From assembly GCF_012911605.1 (NCBI RefSeq), contig NZ_JAAMPT010000209.1, positions 62,001 through 126,000 of the forward strand: a stretch of 64,000 bases of DNA, read 5' to 3'. The stretch comes from Flavobacterium solisilvae. Its GTDB lineage: Bacteria; Bacteroidota; Bacteroidia; Flavobacteriales; Flavobacteriaceae. Made by a program: the position numbers and the translations under genes. A model generated the notes under the pieces. The model was given only the letters and a program-made list of their open reading frames with translations, did no database searches and was not told the origin of the DNA. Positions within the stretch are counted from its first letter, which is position 1, and each line of letters opens with the position of its first letter. This document shows, piece by piece, positions 32,887 through 42,055 of the stretch.

Positions 32887-34794
32887 ATGAGTTATTATAA
32901 AATACAGAATTTAGAACACTATTTCAAAATGTATAAAAAATCGGTTCGCGAGCCGAGAAAATTTTGGGATAAAATAGCCGATGAAAACTTTACTTGGTAT
33001 CAAAAATGGGAAAAAGTATTCGATTTTGACTTTCAAGAAGCCAAGTTCCGTTGGTTTATTGATGCTAAAGTAAATATTACTAAAAACTGTATCGATAGGC
33101 ATTTAGCTAGACGTGGCGACAAAACCGCAATCATTTTTGAACCTAATAATCCTGACGAACCAGCTTTGCATATTTCCTATAACGAATTGTATGTAAGAGT
33201 TGCAAAAATGGCAAATGTACTTCGTGATCAAGGTGTTAAAAAAGGCGACAGAGTTTGTATTTATTTACCAATGATACCTGAATTAGCAGTGGCTGTTTTG
33301 GCTTGTGCCAGAATTGGAGCTATACATTCGGTGATTTTTGCAGGATTTTCGGCTTCGGCAGTTGCTGCGCGAATCAATGATTGCGAATGTAAAATGGTTA
33401 TCACATCAGACGGAAGCTACCGTGGTAATAAGTCCATTGATTTAAAAGGAATTGTGGACGAATCACTTGAAAAATGTCCTACAGTAGAGAAAGTTTTGGT
33501 AGCCAAAAGAACCAACACGATTGTCAATATGAAAGAAGGTCGTGATTTATGGTTACAACCATTATTGGATGCTGCTATCGGGAATAGTGTTGCTGAAATC
33601 ATGGATGCCGAAGATCCTTTGTTCATTCTTTATACATCAGGTTCAACAGGAAAGCCAAAAGGAATGGTTCATACTACTGCCGGATATATGGTTTACACAG
33701 CTTATACGTTCAAGAATATTTTTAACTACGAGGAAAATGATATTTATTGGTGTACTGCTGATATCGGTTGGATTACAGGTCACTCTTATATATTATATGG
33801 ACCATTATTAAATGGCGCAACAACTGTAATTTTTGAAGGTGTTCCGTCTTATCCTAATTTCAGTCGTTTTTGGGATGTAATTGAAAAACATAAAATAACT
33901 CAGTTCTATACGGCGCCAACAGCTATTCGTGCTTTGGCAAAAGAAAGCATAGATTATATTCAAAAATACCCTTTGAAATCATTGCGAGTGATTGGTTCGG
34001 TTGGAGAACCTATCAATGAAGAAGCTTGGCATTGGTACAATGATCATGTTGGAGGAAAAAGATGTCCATTGGTAGATACTTGGTGGCAAACAGAAACCGG
34101 AGGAATTATGATTTCACCAATTCCGTTTGTAACACCTACAAAACCTACTTATGCATCATTACCGTTACCGGGAATTCAACCTGTTTTGATGGATGAATTG
34201 CGAAACGAAATTGAAGGAAATCAAGTTACCGGAAGTTTATGCATTAAGTTTCCTTGGCCGTCAATCGCCAGAACCATTTGGGGTGATCATCAACGTTATA
34301 GAGAAACTTATTTTACGGCTTTTCCAGGGAAATATTTCACAGGCGATGGCGCATTGCGTGATGAAGTAGGTTATTACAGAATTACAGGTCGAGTTGATGA
34401 CGTGATTATTGTTTCGGGACATAACCTTGGAACAGCGCCAATTGAAGATTCTATAAATGAACATCCAGCGGTAGCGGAAAGCGCAATTGTTGGTTTCCAA
34501 CACGATGTAAAAGGAAATGCACTTTATGGATTTGTAATTTTGAAAGAAACAGGAGAAAGCCGTAACCAAGATAATTTAGCAAAAGAAATCAATCAACTGA
34601 TTTCAGATCAAATAGGACCAATTGCTAAATTGGATAAAATTCAGTTTGTTTCCGGATTGCCAAAAACTCGTTCGGGTAAAATCATGCGTAGAATTTTACG
34701 CAAAATAGCCGAAGGCGATTTCTCTAATTTTGGGGATATTTCAACCTTACTAAATCCAGAAATTGTGGAAGAAATTAAAAATGGGAAGCTTTAA
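32887..34794 (+). CDS. acs: Acetyl-CoA synthetase
   Basis: This is a 635-residue AMP-forming acetate-CoA ligase. It begins with a KSVREPRKFWDKIA block and has YTSGSTGKPKGMVHTT, the acetate/AMP motif DTWWQTETGG and KYFTGDGALRDEVGYY. The C-terminal domain has GRVDDVIIVSGHNLGT and the catalytic, normally acetylable Lys in PKTRSGKIMRR. It is 99 bp after the propionyl-type enzyme and shares about the same fold, but has the GG motif of true Acs. It ends inside the stem of a terminator. Confidence 0.96.
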   Translation: MSYYKIQNLEHYFKMYKKSVREPRKFWDKIADENFTWYQKWEKVFDFDFQEAKFRWFIDAKVNITKNCIDRHLARRGDKTAIIFEPNNPDEPALHISYNELYVRVAKMANVLRDQGVKKGDRVCIYLPMIPELAVAVLACARIGAIHSVIFAGFSASAVAARINDCECKMVITSDGSYRGNKSIDLKGIVDESLEKCPTVEKVLVAKRTNTIVNMKEGRDLWLQPLLDAAIGNSVAEIMDAEDPLFILYTSGSTGKPKGMVHTTAGYMVYTAYTFKNIFNYEENDIYWCTADIGWITGHSYILYGPLLNGATTVIFEGVPSYPNFSRFWDVIEKHKITQFYTAPTAIRALAKESIDYIQKYPLKSLRVIGSVGEPINEEAWHWYNDHVGGKRCPLVDTWWQTETGGIMISPIPFVTPTKPTYASLPLPGIQPVLMDELRNEIEGNQVTGSLCIKFPWPSIARTIWGDHQRYRETYFTAFPGKYFTGDGALRDEVGYYRITGRVDDVIIVSGHNLGTAPIEDSINEHPAVAESAIVGFQHDVKGNALYGFVILKETGESRNQDNLAKEINQLISDQIGPIAKLDKIQFVSGLPKTRSGKIMRRILRKIAEGDFSNFGDISTLLNPEIVEEIKNGKL

Positions 34795-34810
34795 GCTTCC
34801 TTTTTTTTAT
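34784..34810 (+). terminator. Intrinsic terminator overlapping the acs stop codon
   Basis: GGAAGCTT/AAGCTTCC around a single T is followed by a run of T (from 34801). The stem contains the last sense codons and the TAA at 34792-34794. Confidence 0.8.
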
Positions 34811-34916
34811 TTCTAAATACTCGAAGCAGCATTAATTTTTATTCTTTTTACTAAAACCTATTTGAAAAACGAAATAAATGAAAAGGGTAATGTTTATTTT
34901 CATGACTATATTTGTT

Positions 34917-35591
34917 TTAAAACGGAAGTGCTTTCAAAAGTAAAGTTTCCATGATTTTATATCCTTCGGCATTAGGATGAACACCATCTTCACCATATAT
35001 TTTTTGTAAACCTTTTTTATCATCAACCATTTTTGAATAATAATCAACGTAGGTGATTTTGTTTTTGATAGCATATTCGTTAATCATTTTGTTTAGCATG
35101 ATTACTTTATCGGCAGGAAGAATTTTTGTGTTCCAATAGAAATTATTAGCTGGTAAAACGGAGCACAAAACAACTTTAATTTTGTTTTCTTTAGCTTTTT
35201 CAACCATGTTTTTAATATTGGCGAAAATTTCTTCAAGCGTAATTGGACCAGTATTTTCTGCAATATCATTAATTCCGGCTAAAATTACAACTGTTGATGG
35301 TTTCAATTGAATTACATCTTGCTCAAACCGAAGCAACATTTGCGAAGTTGTTTGTCCGCTGATTCCTCGGTCGAGTAAAGGATATTTCTTGAAAAAATCA
35401 GGACTAGTTGGTTTCCAGAATTCAGTTATAGAATCGCCCATCAATACGGTTGCATTTTTCATTGGCTTAACAGTTTTATTTTCTGCTTCATATTTTTTTA
35501 GGTTTGCCCAATCTTCAATTGGGTTAGTTTGTGCAATTATCAAATTGGAAATCAGCAGAAAAAAAGCGAATAGCGAATTGTATATTTTCAT
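34917..35591 (-). CDS. SGNH/GDSL-family esterase or lipase
   Basis: This is a 224-residue secreted enzyme with a signal peptide (MKIYNSLFAFFLLISNLIIAQ). It shows all SGNH blocks: block I VLMGDSITEFW (nucleophile Ser), block II GISGQTT, block III ILAGINDI and block V DGVHPNAEGY with the catalytic Asp-His. Length and order match the TesA/GDSL_2 class. It probably deacylates or deacetylates polysaccharide or lipid esters in the periplasm or outside the cell. It stands alone on the minus strand. Confidence 0.9.
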   Translation of the reverse strand: MKIYNSLFAFFLLISNLIIAQTNPIEDWANLKKYEAENKTVKPMKNATVLMGDSITEFWKPTSPDFFKKYPLLDRGISGQTTSQMLLRFEQDVIQLKPSTVVILAGINDIAENTGPITLEEIFANIKNMVEKAKENKIKVVLCSVLPANNFYWNTKILPADKVIMLNKMINEYAIKNKITYVDYYSKMVDDKKGLQKIYGEDGVHPNAEGYKIMETLLLKALPF

Positions 35592-35750
35592 TAGTAAAGA
35601 GAGTCAAAAAGTTTATGAATTAAAAGTAATAAAAAAGGCCAAACAAAAAGTAAAAATTGTTCTTTTCTACTAATTATTTGGCAAACTTTTTTAAAGACTA
35701 AATTATCCTTTTGTAAGAAATAATGAAGCTTTGGTTTAATTCAGAAGTTT

Positions 35751-37271
35751 TTAAATTTCTTCTGTATTTGTTGGCTTTTCGTCAACTGGTTTTACTTCTT
35801 CAGCAACATTTTCACCTTTTAAATAGGTTGGCAAATTCAATCCAGCCATATTAAATAAATCGTTCAATGGCGGAACGGTTTTCATCATTCCTGAAACAAA
35901 ATTGGCTGTTGAACCATTTCCATCGGTATTATTTCCCGAATCCCAAACGGTAATTTTATCAATTTTGATATTTTTAACGGCTTCAACTTGAGTTTTAACT
36001 AATTCAGGTAATTTTTCGATTAACAATAATTGGAATGCTTTCGTTGGATCACCACCAGCAGCAGTTACAACTTCTTTGTAACCTTCGGCTTGCTTGGTTA
36101 AGATTTCATATAAACCTTTTGCTTCAGCTTCCATTTTTGCATAAATCGCATCGGCTTCACCTTTTGCTTGCTCACGAATTCTTTCGGCTTCGGCTTGAGC
36201 TTCGATGATGGCTTTTTGTTTTGCAATTTCTGCCGGAATAACCACGTTTGCATTTTGTGTAGAACGTTCTCTTTCAGCACGAGCAGCTTCGGCTTTTTGT
36301 TCTGCAACATACGATTCTTCTAAAGCTTTTGCACTTTGAACTTTTTCTGATGCTAAAGCAATACGCAATGCTTCTGCTTCTTTTTCACGACGAGTTGCTT
36401 CTGATTGTGCAATGGCAATTTTTGCTTCGTTTTCTCCTTGAATAGCAATAGCATTCGCTTCAGATGTTGCGACACGCGTATCTCTTTGTGCTTCAGCTTT
36501 ACCAATACTTTCGTCTTTAAATGCAGCTGCAATACTTACTTCTCTATCTTTATTAGTAATCGCAATTTTTACGTCACGATCACGATGTGTTTCTGCAATT
36601 TGGACGTCTTTTTCTCTGTCTGCCATTGCTTTTCCGGTTTCCCCGATTTTTTCTTGCTCAGCAACCGAAATTTTAGCTTCGTTAATCGCTTTAGCAGCAG
36701 CTTCTTTTCCTAATGCTTCAATATAACCCGATTCGTCTTTGATATCGGTAACGTTTACGTTAATCAATTTCAAACCGATTTTTTTCAATTCAGAATCTAC
36801 GTTTTTAGAAATATTATCCAAGAATTTATCTCTGTCGGAATTTATTTCTTCAATCGTCATCGTAGCAATAACCAAACGTAACTGACCAAAAAGAATATCT
36901 TTTGCCAATTCCTGAATTTGTTCTGGTGCTAAACCAAGCAAACGCTCGGCAGCCGTATTCATACTATCGGTTTCAGTAGAAATGGCAATGGTAAATCGAC
37001 ACGGAACATCAACACGAATATTTTGTCTAGAAAGTGCGTTGGTCAAATTGGCTTCAATAGAAATAGGTTTTAAATCTAAGAAAGCATAATCTTGAATAAC
37101 TGGCCAAATGAAAGCTCCGCCACCGTGAACACATTTAGCAGAAGTTCCACCAGTTTTTCCATAGATAACTAATATTTTATCCGAAGGACAACGTTTGTAA
37201 CGCGAAATTAGTGCTGTAATAGTTACAAAAAGCACAAAGACTAAAACGACGATAATAATGATTTGTTGCAT
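35751..37271 (-). CDS. Flotillin-family membrane-scaffold protein (YqiK/FloT-like)
   Basis: This is a 506-residue protein. An N-terminal membrane segment (IIIIVVLVFVLFVTITALIS) is followed by an SPFH/Band-7 domain of about residues 30-200 (CRFTIAIST, LKKIGLKLINVNVTDI). Next is a long Ala/Glu/Lys coiled coil (IAKQKAIIEAQAEAERIREQAKGEA) and an acidic tail. This is the flotillin layout, which organises ordered membrane domains. It is 10 bp downstream of an NfeD-like partner, the usual pairing. Confidence 0.92.
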   Translation of the reverse strand: MQQIIIIVVLVFVLFVTITALISRYKRCPSDKILVIYGKTGGTSAKCVHGGGAFIWPVIQDYAFLDLKPISIEANLTNALSRQNIRVDVPCRFTIAISTETDSMNTAAERLLGLAPEQIQELAKDILFGQLRLVIATMTIEEINSDRDKFLDNISKNVDSELKKIGLKLINVNVTDIKDESGYIEALGKEAAAKAINEAKISVAEQEKIGETGKAMADREKDVQIAETHRDRDVKIAITNKDREVSIAAAFKDESIGKAEAQRDTRVATSEANAIAIQGENEAKIAIAQSEATRREKEAEALRIALASEKVQSAKALEESYVAEQKAEAARAERERSTQNANVVIPAEIAKQKAIIEAQAEAERIREQAKGEADAIYAKMEAEAKGLYEILTKQAEGYKEVVTAAGGDPTKAFQLLLIEKLPELVKTQVEAVKNIKIDKITVWDSGNNTDGNGSTANFVSGMMKTVPPLNDLFNMAGLNLPTYLKGENVAEEVKPVDEKPTNTEEI

Positions 37272-37281
37272 ATATAAAGGA

Positions 37282-37845
37282 TTAAATTTTTTCTACAATT
37301 AGGATATTGTTCTCAATTTTAGTCACAGAAACGACTACGCCAGTTTCAATTCGGTCGTTTTCGGTTAAAGCTTCTAATTCGTGAAATGAACCGTTGATAC
37401 TGATTTGAATTTTACCTTTCCCTGATTTTTTTTCGGGAATAGAAAGATATACTGTTGCGGTTTTATCGATGGCTTTGTCTAGTGAAAAAGAGTTATTTTC
37501 GTTAAGTTTCATCATTTGCTTAATAATGAAGAAAAATAAAGCAACAAAACTAGCTCCAACGACTGTTGCAACGACGATTAAAACGGTTTTGTTTTCGATA
37601 GAATTGTAAAATGAAATTCCGCTCCAGCTAAATCCTAATAGGAAATTAATAAGATTACGAAGTGTGAATAATTCAAAAGGTGCATCGCCAATGTCGTGAC
37701 CTTCAGTTTCAATATCGGTTTCAACATCAGCTCCGCCAAAACCAGCAAAAGTCATAATGGTTTGGAGCAAAAAAAACAAACTTACTGGCAAAGCGATATA
37801 CCAAAACGCTCTGAGTAATGGTTCAAGGTTTTCAAAAAATGTCAT
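37282..37845 (-). CDS. NfeD-like membrane protein, flotillin partner
   Basis: This is a 187-residue protein starting at ATG 37845 (MTFFENLEPLL). A longer in-frame reading to 38133 overlaps the DUF4199 gene and is not coding-like. It has three hydrophobic spans and a C-terminal OB-like domain (ATVYLSIPEKKSGKGKIQISINGSFHEL... TGVVVSVTKIENNILIV). This matches the short NfeD type that pairs with flotillin, such as YuaF of Bacillus. The adjacent flotillin gene supports it. Confidence 0.8.
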   Translation of the reverse strand: MTFFENLEPLLRAFWYIALPVSLFFLLQTIMTFAGFGGADVETDIETEGHDIGDAPFELFTLRNLINFLLGFSWSGISFYNSIENKTVLIVVATVVGASFVALFFFIIKQMMKLNENNSFSLDKAIDKTATVYLSIPEKKSGKGKIQISINGSFHELEALTENDRIETGVVVSVTKIENNILIVEKI

Positions 37846-38027
37846 AGTAATTGGTTTATAGTTTTGATTATACGCTTCTTTCTTCAAAAGGTTACAAAAT
37901 ACAAAAAAGAAACGGGTTTTTTGCTTAAAACTGATGTTTTTTTGGTGTTTTTTCAAAAAAAATGCGGAAAACCATAAAAAATGATTTTCCGCAATTGTAA
38001 ATTTTTGAGTGATGGAAAGAAGCTTCT

Positions 38028-38558
38028 TTATTCGTTGGTCGACGGTTTTTTCTTCAAGATTAAAGCACAAATCAATGGAACTAATAAACCTATTGGAACT
38101 AAAACTTCGGAATAGGTAATCAAAATTACCCAAATTGGGTTTTTGTATAGTTCTTTATACATATTTAATTTATCGGTTTCTGCTTTAATTTCTGCGGCAG
38201 TTAAAGTCGCTTTGTCGAGTTTGTTGATTGCCGTTTCTACATATTTATCCATAAAATCGGGGAAGAAACAGTAATATTCAATCAACCAAACGCCAACATA
38301 CATTGTTGCTGCAATAAACGAAATCCAATAGCCAATTTTTAAGGCTTTTCCAAAGGAAATGAAACCGTTGTTTTGCTTATCGCGATAATTTTTAATTCCC
38401 AAAAAAACAAAAACATAGGCAACCAACATTCCAGTATAGCCAATAATCATGCTTGGCTCAAATGTTGGATCAGTTATATAGGAATACGTGCTGTAGAACA
38501 TGAACGAAGCCACAATAATTCCCGCAATTAATCCATAAGTGATAATAATTTTTCTCAT
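38028..38558 (-). CDS. DUF4199 membrane protein
   Basis: This is a 176-residue protein starting at ATG 38558 (MRKIIITYG). It has four hydrophobic spans with the DUF4199 features GYTGMLVAYVFVFLGIKNYRDK, FGKALKIG and a Lys-rich C-terminus. It is widespread in Bacteroidota without known function. It lies 182 bp upstream of the NfeD-like gene on the same strand. Confidence 0.8.
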   Translation of the reverse strand: MRKIIITYGLIAGIIVASFMFYSTYSYITDPTFEPSMIIGYTGMLVAYVFVFLGIKNYRDKQNNGFISFGKALKIGYWISFIAATMYVGVWLIEYYCFFPDFMDKYVETAINKLDKATLTAAEIKAETDKLNMYKELYKNPIWVILITYSEVLVPIGLLVPLICALILKKKPSTNE

Positions 38559-38639
38559 AATAAAAGATTTTTGATTAGGAAGCAAAATTGGTTTTTTGAA
38601 TAGTATTTTGGCTCATTCTTTAGTATGATTTTGCTAAAA

Positions 38640-39122
38640 TCACGCTAAAGTAGGAGTGATGATTTGGAGTTTTTTTGCCACTTCAACCGCTTGTGTTCTG
38701 CGTTTTACGTCTAGTTTTTCAAACAAATTAGCGTTGTGCGTTTTAATCGTATGCAAAGAAACAAAAAGCGCATCGGCAATTTCTTGATTGCTCAAACCTT
38801 TTGCCATTAGTTGTAAAACTTCCAATTCACGACTACTGATTTTTAAGGTTTCAATCGCTTCGGTGTTTATAGAAAAATTGTCTTGAAAGATTTTAACTTC
38901 TTTTTCAACGACTACAGTTTCAACTTTGGGTTTGGTAACTTTATTGGCAACCCAAATACCAATTAATAGAAAAATGATTGCTATAATTCCAGCGTAGATT
39001 TCGACTTTATATTCTAAAACAAGAAATTTGTATTCCAATAATCGAAGCAATAGCAACAAAATCGCCATTGCAATTGCATAACTAATAAGTTCTTTGTTTT
39101 GTTTAATTTTTTGCAAAATCAT
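38640..39122 (-). CDS. Membrane-linked LuxR-type HTH regulator
   Basis: This is a 160-residue protein. Two membrane spans occupy the N-terminus (LISYAIAMAILLLLLRLLEYKFLVL; YAGIIAIIFLLIGIWVANKV). The C-terminal 65 residues form a LuxR-type helix-turn-helix: SSRELEVLQLMAKGLSNQEIADALFVSLHTIKTHNANLFEKL. It lacks a receiver domain. It is likely a one-component membrane-tethered transcription factor whose targets are unknown. It lies next to small envelope genes. Confidence 0.85.
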   Translation of the reverse strand: MILQKIKQNKELISYAIAMAILLLLLRLLEYKFLVLEYKVEIYAGIIAIIFLLIGIWVANKVTKPKVETVVVEKEVKIFQDNFSINTEAIETLKISSRELEVLQLMAKGLSNQEIADALFVSLHTIKTHNANLFEKLDVKRRTQAVEVAKKLQIITPTLA

Positions 39123-39165
39123 TTATTTGGTTACCCAAAAATAGTGAAATAATTTCAGTAAAAAT

Positions 39166-39585
39166 CTATTTGACTTTCTTCATAACCATTTCGATGAAAG
39201 TATCTTCTATTGTAAAAATGATTTTTTTGTCTTCAATTTTTATGTGAAAAATAATGTTGGAGTAGTTGTCGTCGTTATGACCAACACGAAGCTGTTTTTT
39301 ATTGGCATCAAAATACCATTCGTTTTTCTTGAAAATGTTTCCCAATTGTTCTATCATTTTGGATTTACTCGTAGTTGAAAATTCAAAAGTGTGATTAGCA
39401 TTAAAAACATAAGTTGCTTTTTGGAAACCATCTAAAAGTTCTAAGATTTCGGGATTTTCTCCGTTTTTAGTAACGATAGCTTTTTTTACTTTCCATTTGC
39501 CAGCAACAAATTTTTCGTCAATAGTTTGACTAAAAGCAGTTGTAATTCCAATGAAGAAAACGAATAGAAAAATCTTGAGCTTCAT
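39166..39585 (-). CDS. Exported hypothetical protein, lipocalin-like
   Basis: This is a 139-residue protein with a signal peptide (MKLKIFLFVFFIGITTAFSQ). The mature part, GKWKVKKAIVTKNGENPEI...ATYVFNANHTFEF, then WYFDANKKQLRVGH and HIKIEDKKIIFTI, resembles a small beta-barrel of the lipocalin-like type frequent in flavobacteria. No active-site residues are recognised. Confidence 0.6.
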   Translation of the reverse strand: MKLKIFLFVFFIGITTAFSQTIDEKFVAGKWKVKKAIVTKNGENPEILELLDGFQKATYVFNANHTFEFSTTSKSKMIEQLGNIFKKNEWYFDANKKQLRVGHNDDNYSNIIFHIKIEDKKIIFTIEDTFIEMVMKKVK

Positions 39586-39630
39586 TCTTTAAATTTATTT
39601 AATAAACGTAAAAATAAAACAAAATTTAGA

Positions 39631-39795
39631 TTAATCGTCATTTAATTCGTTGTCTTCTTTGTCAATAAAAGAGTTTTCGTTGTTTAGATATTCTTCTAAT
39701 TTTTCTTTGTCTTTCTGATTTTGACGAACCAAGAATATGATTAAAACAATCAATACAACCGCAATAATTCCGAAAAAGAAGATATTATTTTCCAT
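39631..39795 (-). CDS. Small membrane protein, hypothetical
   Basis: This 54-residue protein starts at 39795 (MENNIFFFGIIAVVLIVLIIFLV). It has one N-terminal span and a charged acidic tail (QKDKEKLEEYLNNENSF...DNELNDD). It is a predicted single-pass protein of unknown function. Confidence 0.6.
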   Translation of the reverse strand: MENNIFFFGIIAVVLIVLIIFLVRQNQKDKEKLEEYLNNENSFIDKEDNELNDD

Positions 39796-39907
39796 TAATT
39801 TTATTTTTATTAAAGGTACCATTTTTATGTTAATTGTACATTATTTAGATTTTAATTTATTCTAAACATTTAACAAATATTTACATGTTACAGATGCGAA
39901 TTATTTA

Positions 39908-39926
39908 TACATTTGTATATACAAAT
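39908..39926 (+). promoter_or_regulatory. Palindromic operator candidate overlapping a -7 box
   Basis: ATTTGTATATACAAAT (39911-39926) is a perfect 16-bp palindrome. TACATTTG (39908-39915) fits the TAnnTTTG -7 consensus and overlaps it. Both lie just before the dioxygenase start codon at 39936. Confidence 0.4.
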
Positions 39927-39935
39927 ATTAAAATC

Positions 39936-40814
39936 ATGCAGCGCAAAGATTTTATAAAAGCAATAATAGGAGGAACAACCGCTATGGCATTAACACCATT
40001 ATATAATTGGTCAAAAGAGTTAAAGGAAACAGATGTTCAGTTGCCAGTTCTTTTTATTGGACACGGTTCGCCAATGAACGGAATAGAAGACAATGAGTTT
40101 TCGCAAAAATGGGCAAAATTAGGTCGAGAAATTCCTCGTCCAAAAGCAGTTTTGGTCGTTTCGGCACATTGGTTGACAAAAGGAACACATATTACTGCAA
40201 TGGAAAATCCTAAAACCATTCATGATTTTGGAGGTTTTCCTCAAGCATTGTTTGATGTACAATATCCAGCAAAAGGAAATCCAATTTTAGCGGAAGAAAC
40301 GGCAAAGTTGATTACTTCAACTCATGTTGGTTTAGATCATGATTGGGGTTTGGATCATGGAACTTGGACAGTCGTTCGACACATGTATCCCGATGCTGAT
40401 ATTCCGGTATTGCAATTAAGTATTGATTACAATAAGCCACCACAATATCATTATGATTTAGCAAAAGAACTAGCTTCATTGCGAAAAAAAGGTGTTTTGA
40501 TTATCGGTAGCGGAAATATGGTACATAATCTGAGAATGGTAGCTTGGGATAAACTCAACGAGCCAGAATATGGTTTTGATTGGGCGAATGAAATGAATTC
40601 ATTATTCAAACAGAAAATCACGGATAACGATTTCAAATCATTAATTAATTATCAATCGCTTGGAACGGCAGCAAAATTGGCAATTCCAACGCCAGATCAT
40701 TATTATCCGTTGCTTTATACTTTAGGATTGCAAAACGGTAAAGACGAAATTTCATTTTTTAACGATAAAGCTGTTGGTGGTTCGTTGACGATGACTTCAG
40801 TAAAAATAGGATAA
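39936..40814 (+). CDS. 4,5-DOPA dioxygenase extradiol-like protein (LigB superfamily, YgiD-like)
   Basis: This is a 292-residue protein starting at ATG 39936 (MQRKDFIKAIIGGTTAMAL), which gives a signal- or lipobox-free N-terminus with a short hydrophobic segment. The LigB/DODA fold has metal-ligand His in FIGHGSPMNGI, VVSAHWLT, GLDHGTWTVVRHM and the C-terminal PTPDHYYPLLYTLG. YgiD-type proteins open catechol rings with zinc or iron. The physiological substrate is unknown. A strong terminator follows, and the gene converges with the C1 peptidase. Confidence 0.87.
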   Translation: MQRKDFIKAIIGGTTAMALTPLYNWSKELKETDVQLPVLFIGHGSPMNGIEDNEFSQKWAKLGREIPRPKAVLVVSAHWLTKGTHITAMENPKTIHDFGGFPQALFDVQYPAKGNPILAEETAKLITSTHVGLDHDWGLDHGTWTVVRHMYPDADIPVLQLSIDYNKPPQYHYDLAKELASLRKKGVLIIGSGNMVHNLRMVAWDKLNEPEYGFDWANEMNSLFKQKITDNDFKSLINYQSLGTAAKLAIPTPDHYYPLLYTLGLQNGKDEISFFNDKAVGGSLTMTSVKIG

Positions 40815-40843
40815 CAAAAAAGGAAGCATTTGCTTCCTTTTTT
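40815..40843. terminator. Bidirectional terminator after dioxygenase
   Basis: A perfect AAAAAAGGAAGCA/TGCTTCCTTTTTT hairpin with T-runs on both strands sits between convergent genes. Confidence 0.85.
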
Positions 40844-40844
40844 A

Positions 40845-41924
40845 TTAAATATTCAATGCTTTTCGGGTTTGTTTTGTCAAACCATCTTTATGAAGCATAA
40901 CAGAGATTGCTTTGAGTTTTATAAAAGGAACACTCATGTACATAAAACCATCTTTTCCAGAATTCGTTCCCCAAGAGTTTTTTACTTTGTAATAAATGTT
41001 TCCTTTTTGGTCTTTCACTTTTCCAACAATGTGCATCAAGTGATCATCAACCGTATTGTAATTTTCAAATTCCGCCTGACGATATTCTTGCGTGATTTGT
41101 TTTTCAGGTTTGATTTCGGTTAAAATAGTCTTTACATCATCGCTATTTTGAGGAATTACCGCAATACCATTTTTACCCGAAAAAGTTTCTTCACTTACAT
41201 CGCTATCTAATGCTAAAGTAAATCCTTTATCTAATGCATTGTTAATGTTTTGAATAAATTCATCTAAAGTAACATTGTAAAAGCTTTCATTCGAAAAATT
41301 ATCAGGAATATTCAAAATAAATTTCGAATAAAATGGCGCATGATTGAAAGAAGTAATCGTTACATAATCGTTTAAATTGATTTTGTATTCTTTTGCATCA
41401 GTTGGTTTTACAGCGTCAATTTTACCAAGATATTTGTCTAAAACAGCGTTGTAATCTTCTTTCCAATTTGGATATTTTAATGGTGTTTCGGCTACCGCTT
41501 TTCTAACAATTAGCTCAAGTTCACCAACCATTTTTGAATGATCGTGTTTGGCATCAGCAGAAAGTTTTCCACTAAAAACCGCTTCGGTTGCAAGTCCGTG
41601 TTTTTTAGCACTATTGATAACATCGTGGTTTAATCCGCCTTCGCCAAACTGTGCTTTTCCTTGTCGCATTACATAATTTTCGGCTTTCGCCAAATAAGTA
41701 AAACGAACATTATACATTTCGGATAAATCTACTTTTTGTCCAGTTGTGCGAATGATTTCGGCTTCAAGAAATGATGTACTCGAAAAACTCCAGCAAGTTC
41801 CAGTAATTCCTTGCGAAGTTACAGGTAAACAGTTTATTTCTTTAATGGTTTGGAAATCATATTGCTGCGAATAGGAAGCAAAGCTTAGGGATAAAACTCC
41901 CAAATACAGAGAAAATTTATTCAT
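40845..41924 (-). CDS. C1-family (papain/bleomycin hydrolase-like) cysteine peptidase
   Basis: This is a 359-residue exported protein with a signal peptide (LGVLSLSFASYSQQ). The catalytic Cys is in QGITGTCWSFSSTSFLEAE, the His in DDHLMHIVG and the Asn in VKNSWGTNSGKDGF. The length and the GTCWSF motif resemble aminopeptidase C/bleomycin hydrolase-like enzymes. It probably acts in the periplasm or at the surface. It is convergent with the dioxygenase gene. Confidence 0.88.
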   Translation of the reverse strand: MNKFSLYLGVLSLSFASYSQQYDFQTIKEINCLPVTSQGITGTCWSFSSTSFLEAEIIRTTGQKVDLSEMYNVRFTYLAKAENYVMRQGKAQFGEGGLNHDVINSAKKHGLATEAVFSGKLSADAKHDHSKMVGELELIVRKAVAETPLKYPNWKEDYNAVLDKYLGKIDAVKPTDAKEYKINLNDYVTITSFNHAPFYSKFILNIPDNFSNESFYNVTLDEFIQNINNALDKGFTLALDSDVSEETFSGKNGIAVIPQNSDDVKTILTEIKPEKQITQEYRQAEFENYNTVDDHLMHIVGKVKDQKGNIYYKVKNSWGTNSGKDGFMYMSVPFIKLKAISVMLHKDGLTKQTRKALNI

Positions 41925-42055
41925 AATATTACAATAGATAGTTTAGTTTTAAGGGTAAAATCGTTTATTTTTACGCTAAAATAATAGTTTTCATCAGTAA
42001 GCTGTTTTTTTTAACTAAATAATAAGAACTGTAAATTTAAAAATCAGATACTAAT

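Noticed and set aside
36405..36713. Plus-strand Cys/Phe/Ser-rich ORF inside the flotillin gene
   Set aside because: It is the reverse complement of the Ala/Glu/Lys-rich coiled coil, so composition explains it.
37846..38133. N-terminal extension of the NfeD-like ORF
   Set aside because: It overlaps the DUF4199 gene, lacks protein-like composition, and the ATG at 37845 gives the family's normal start.
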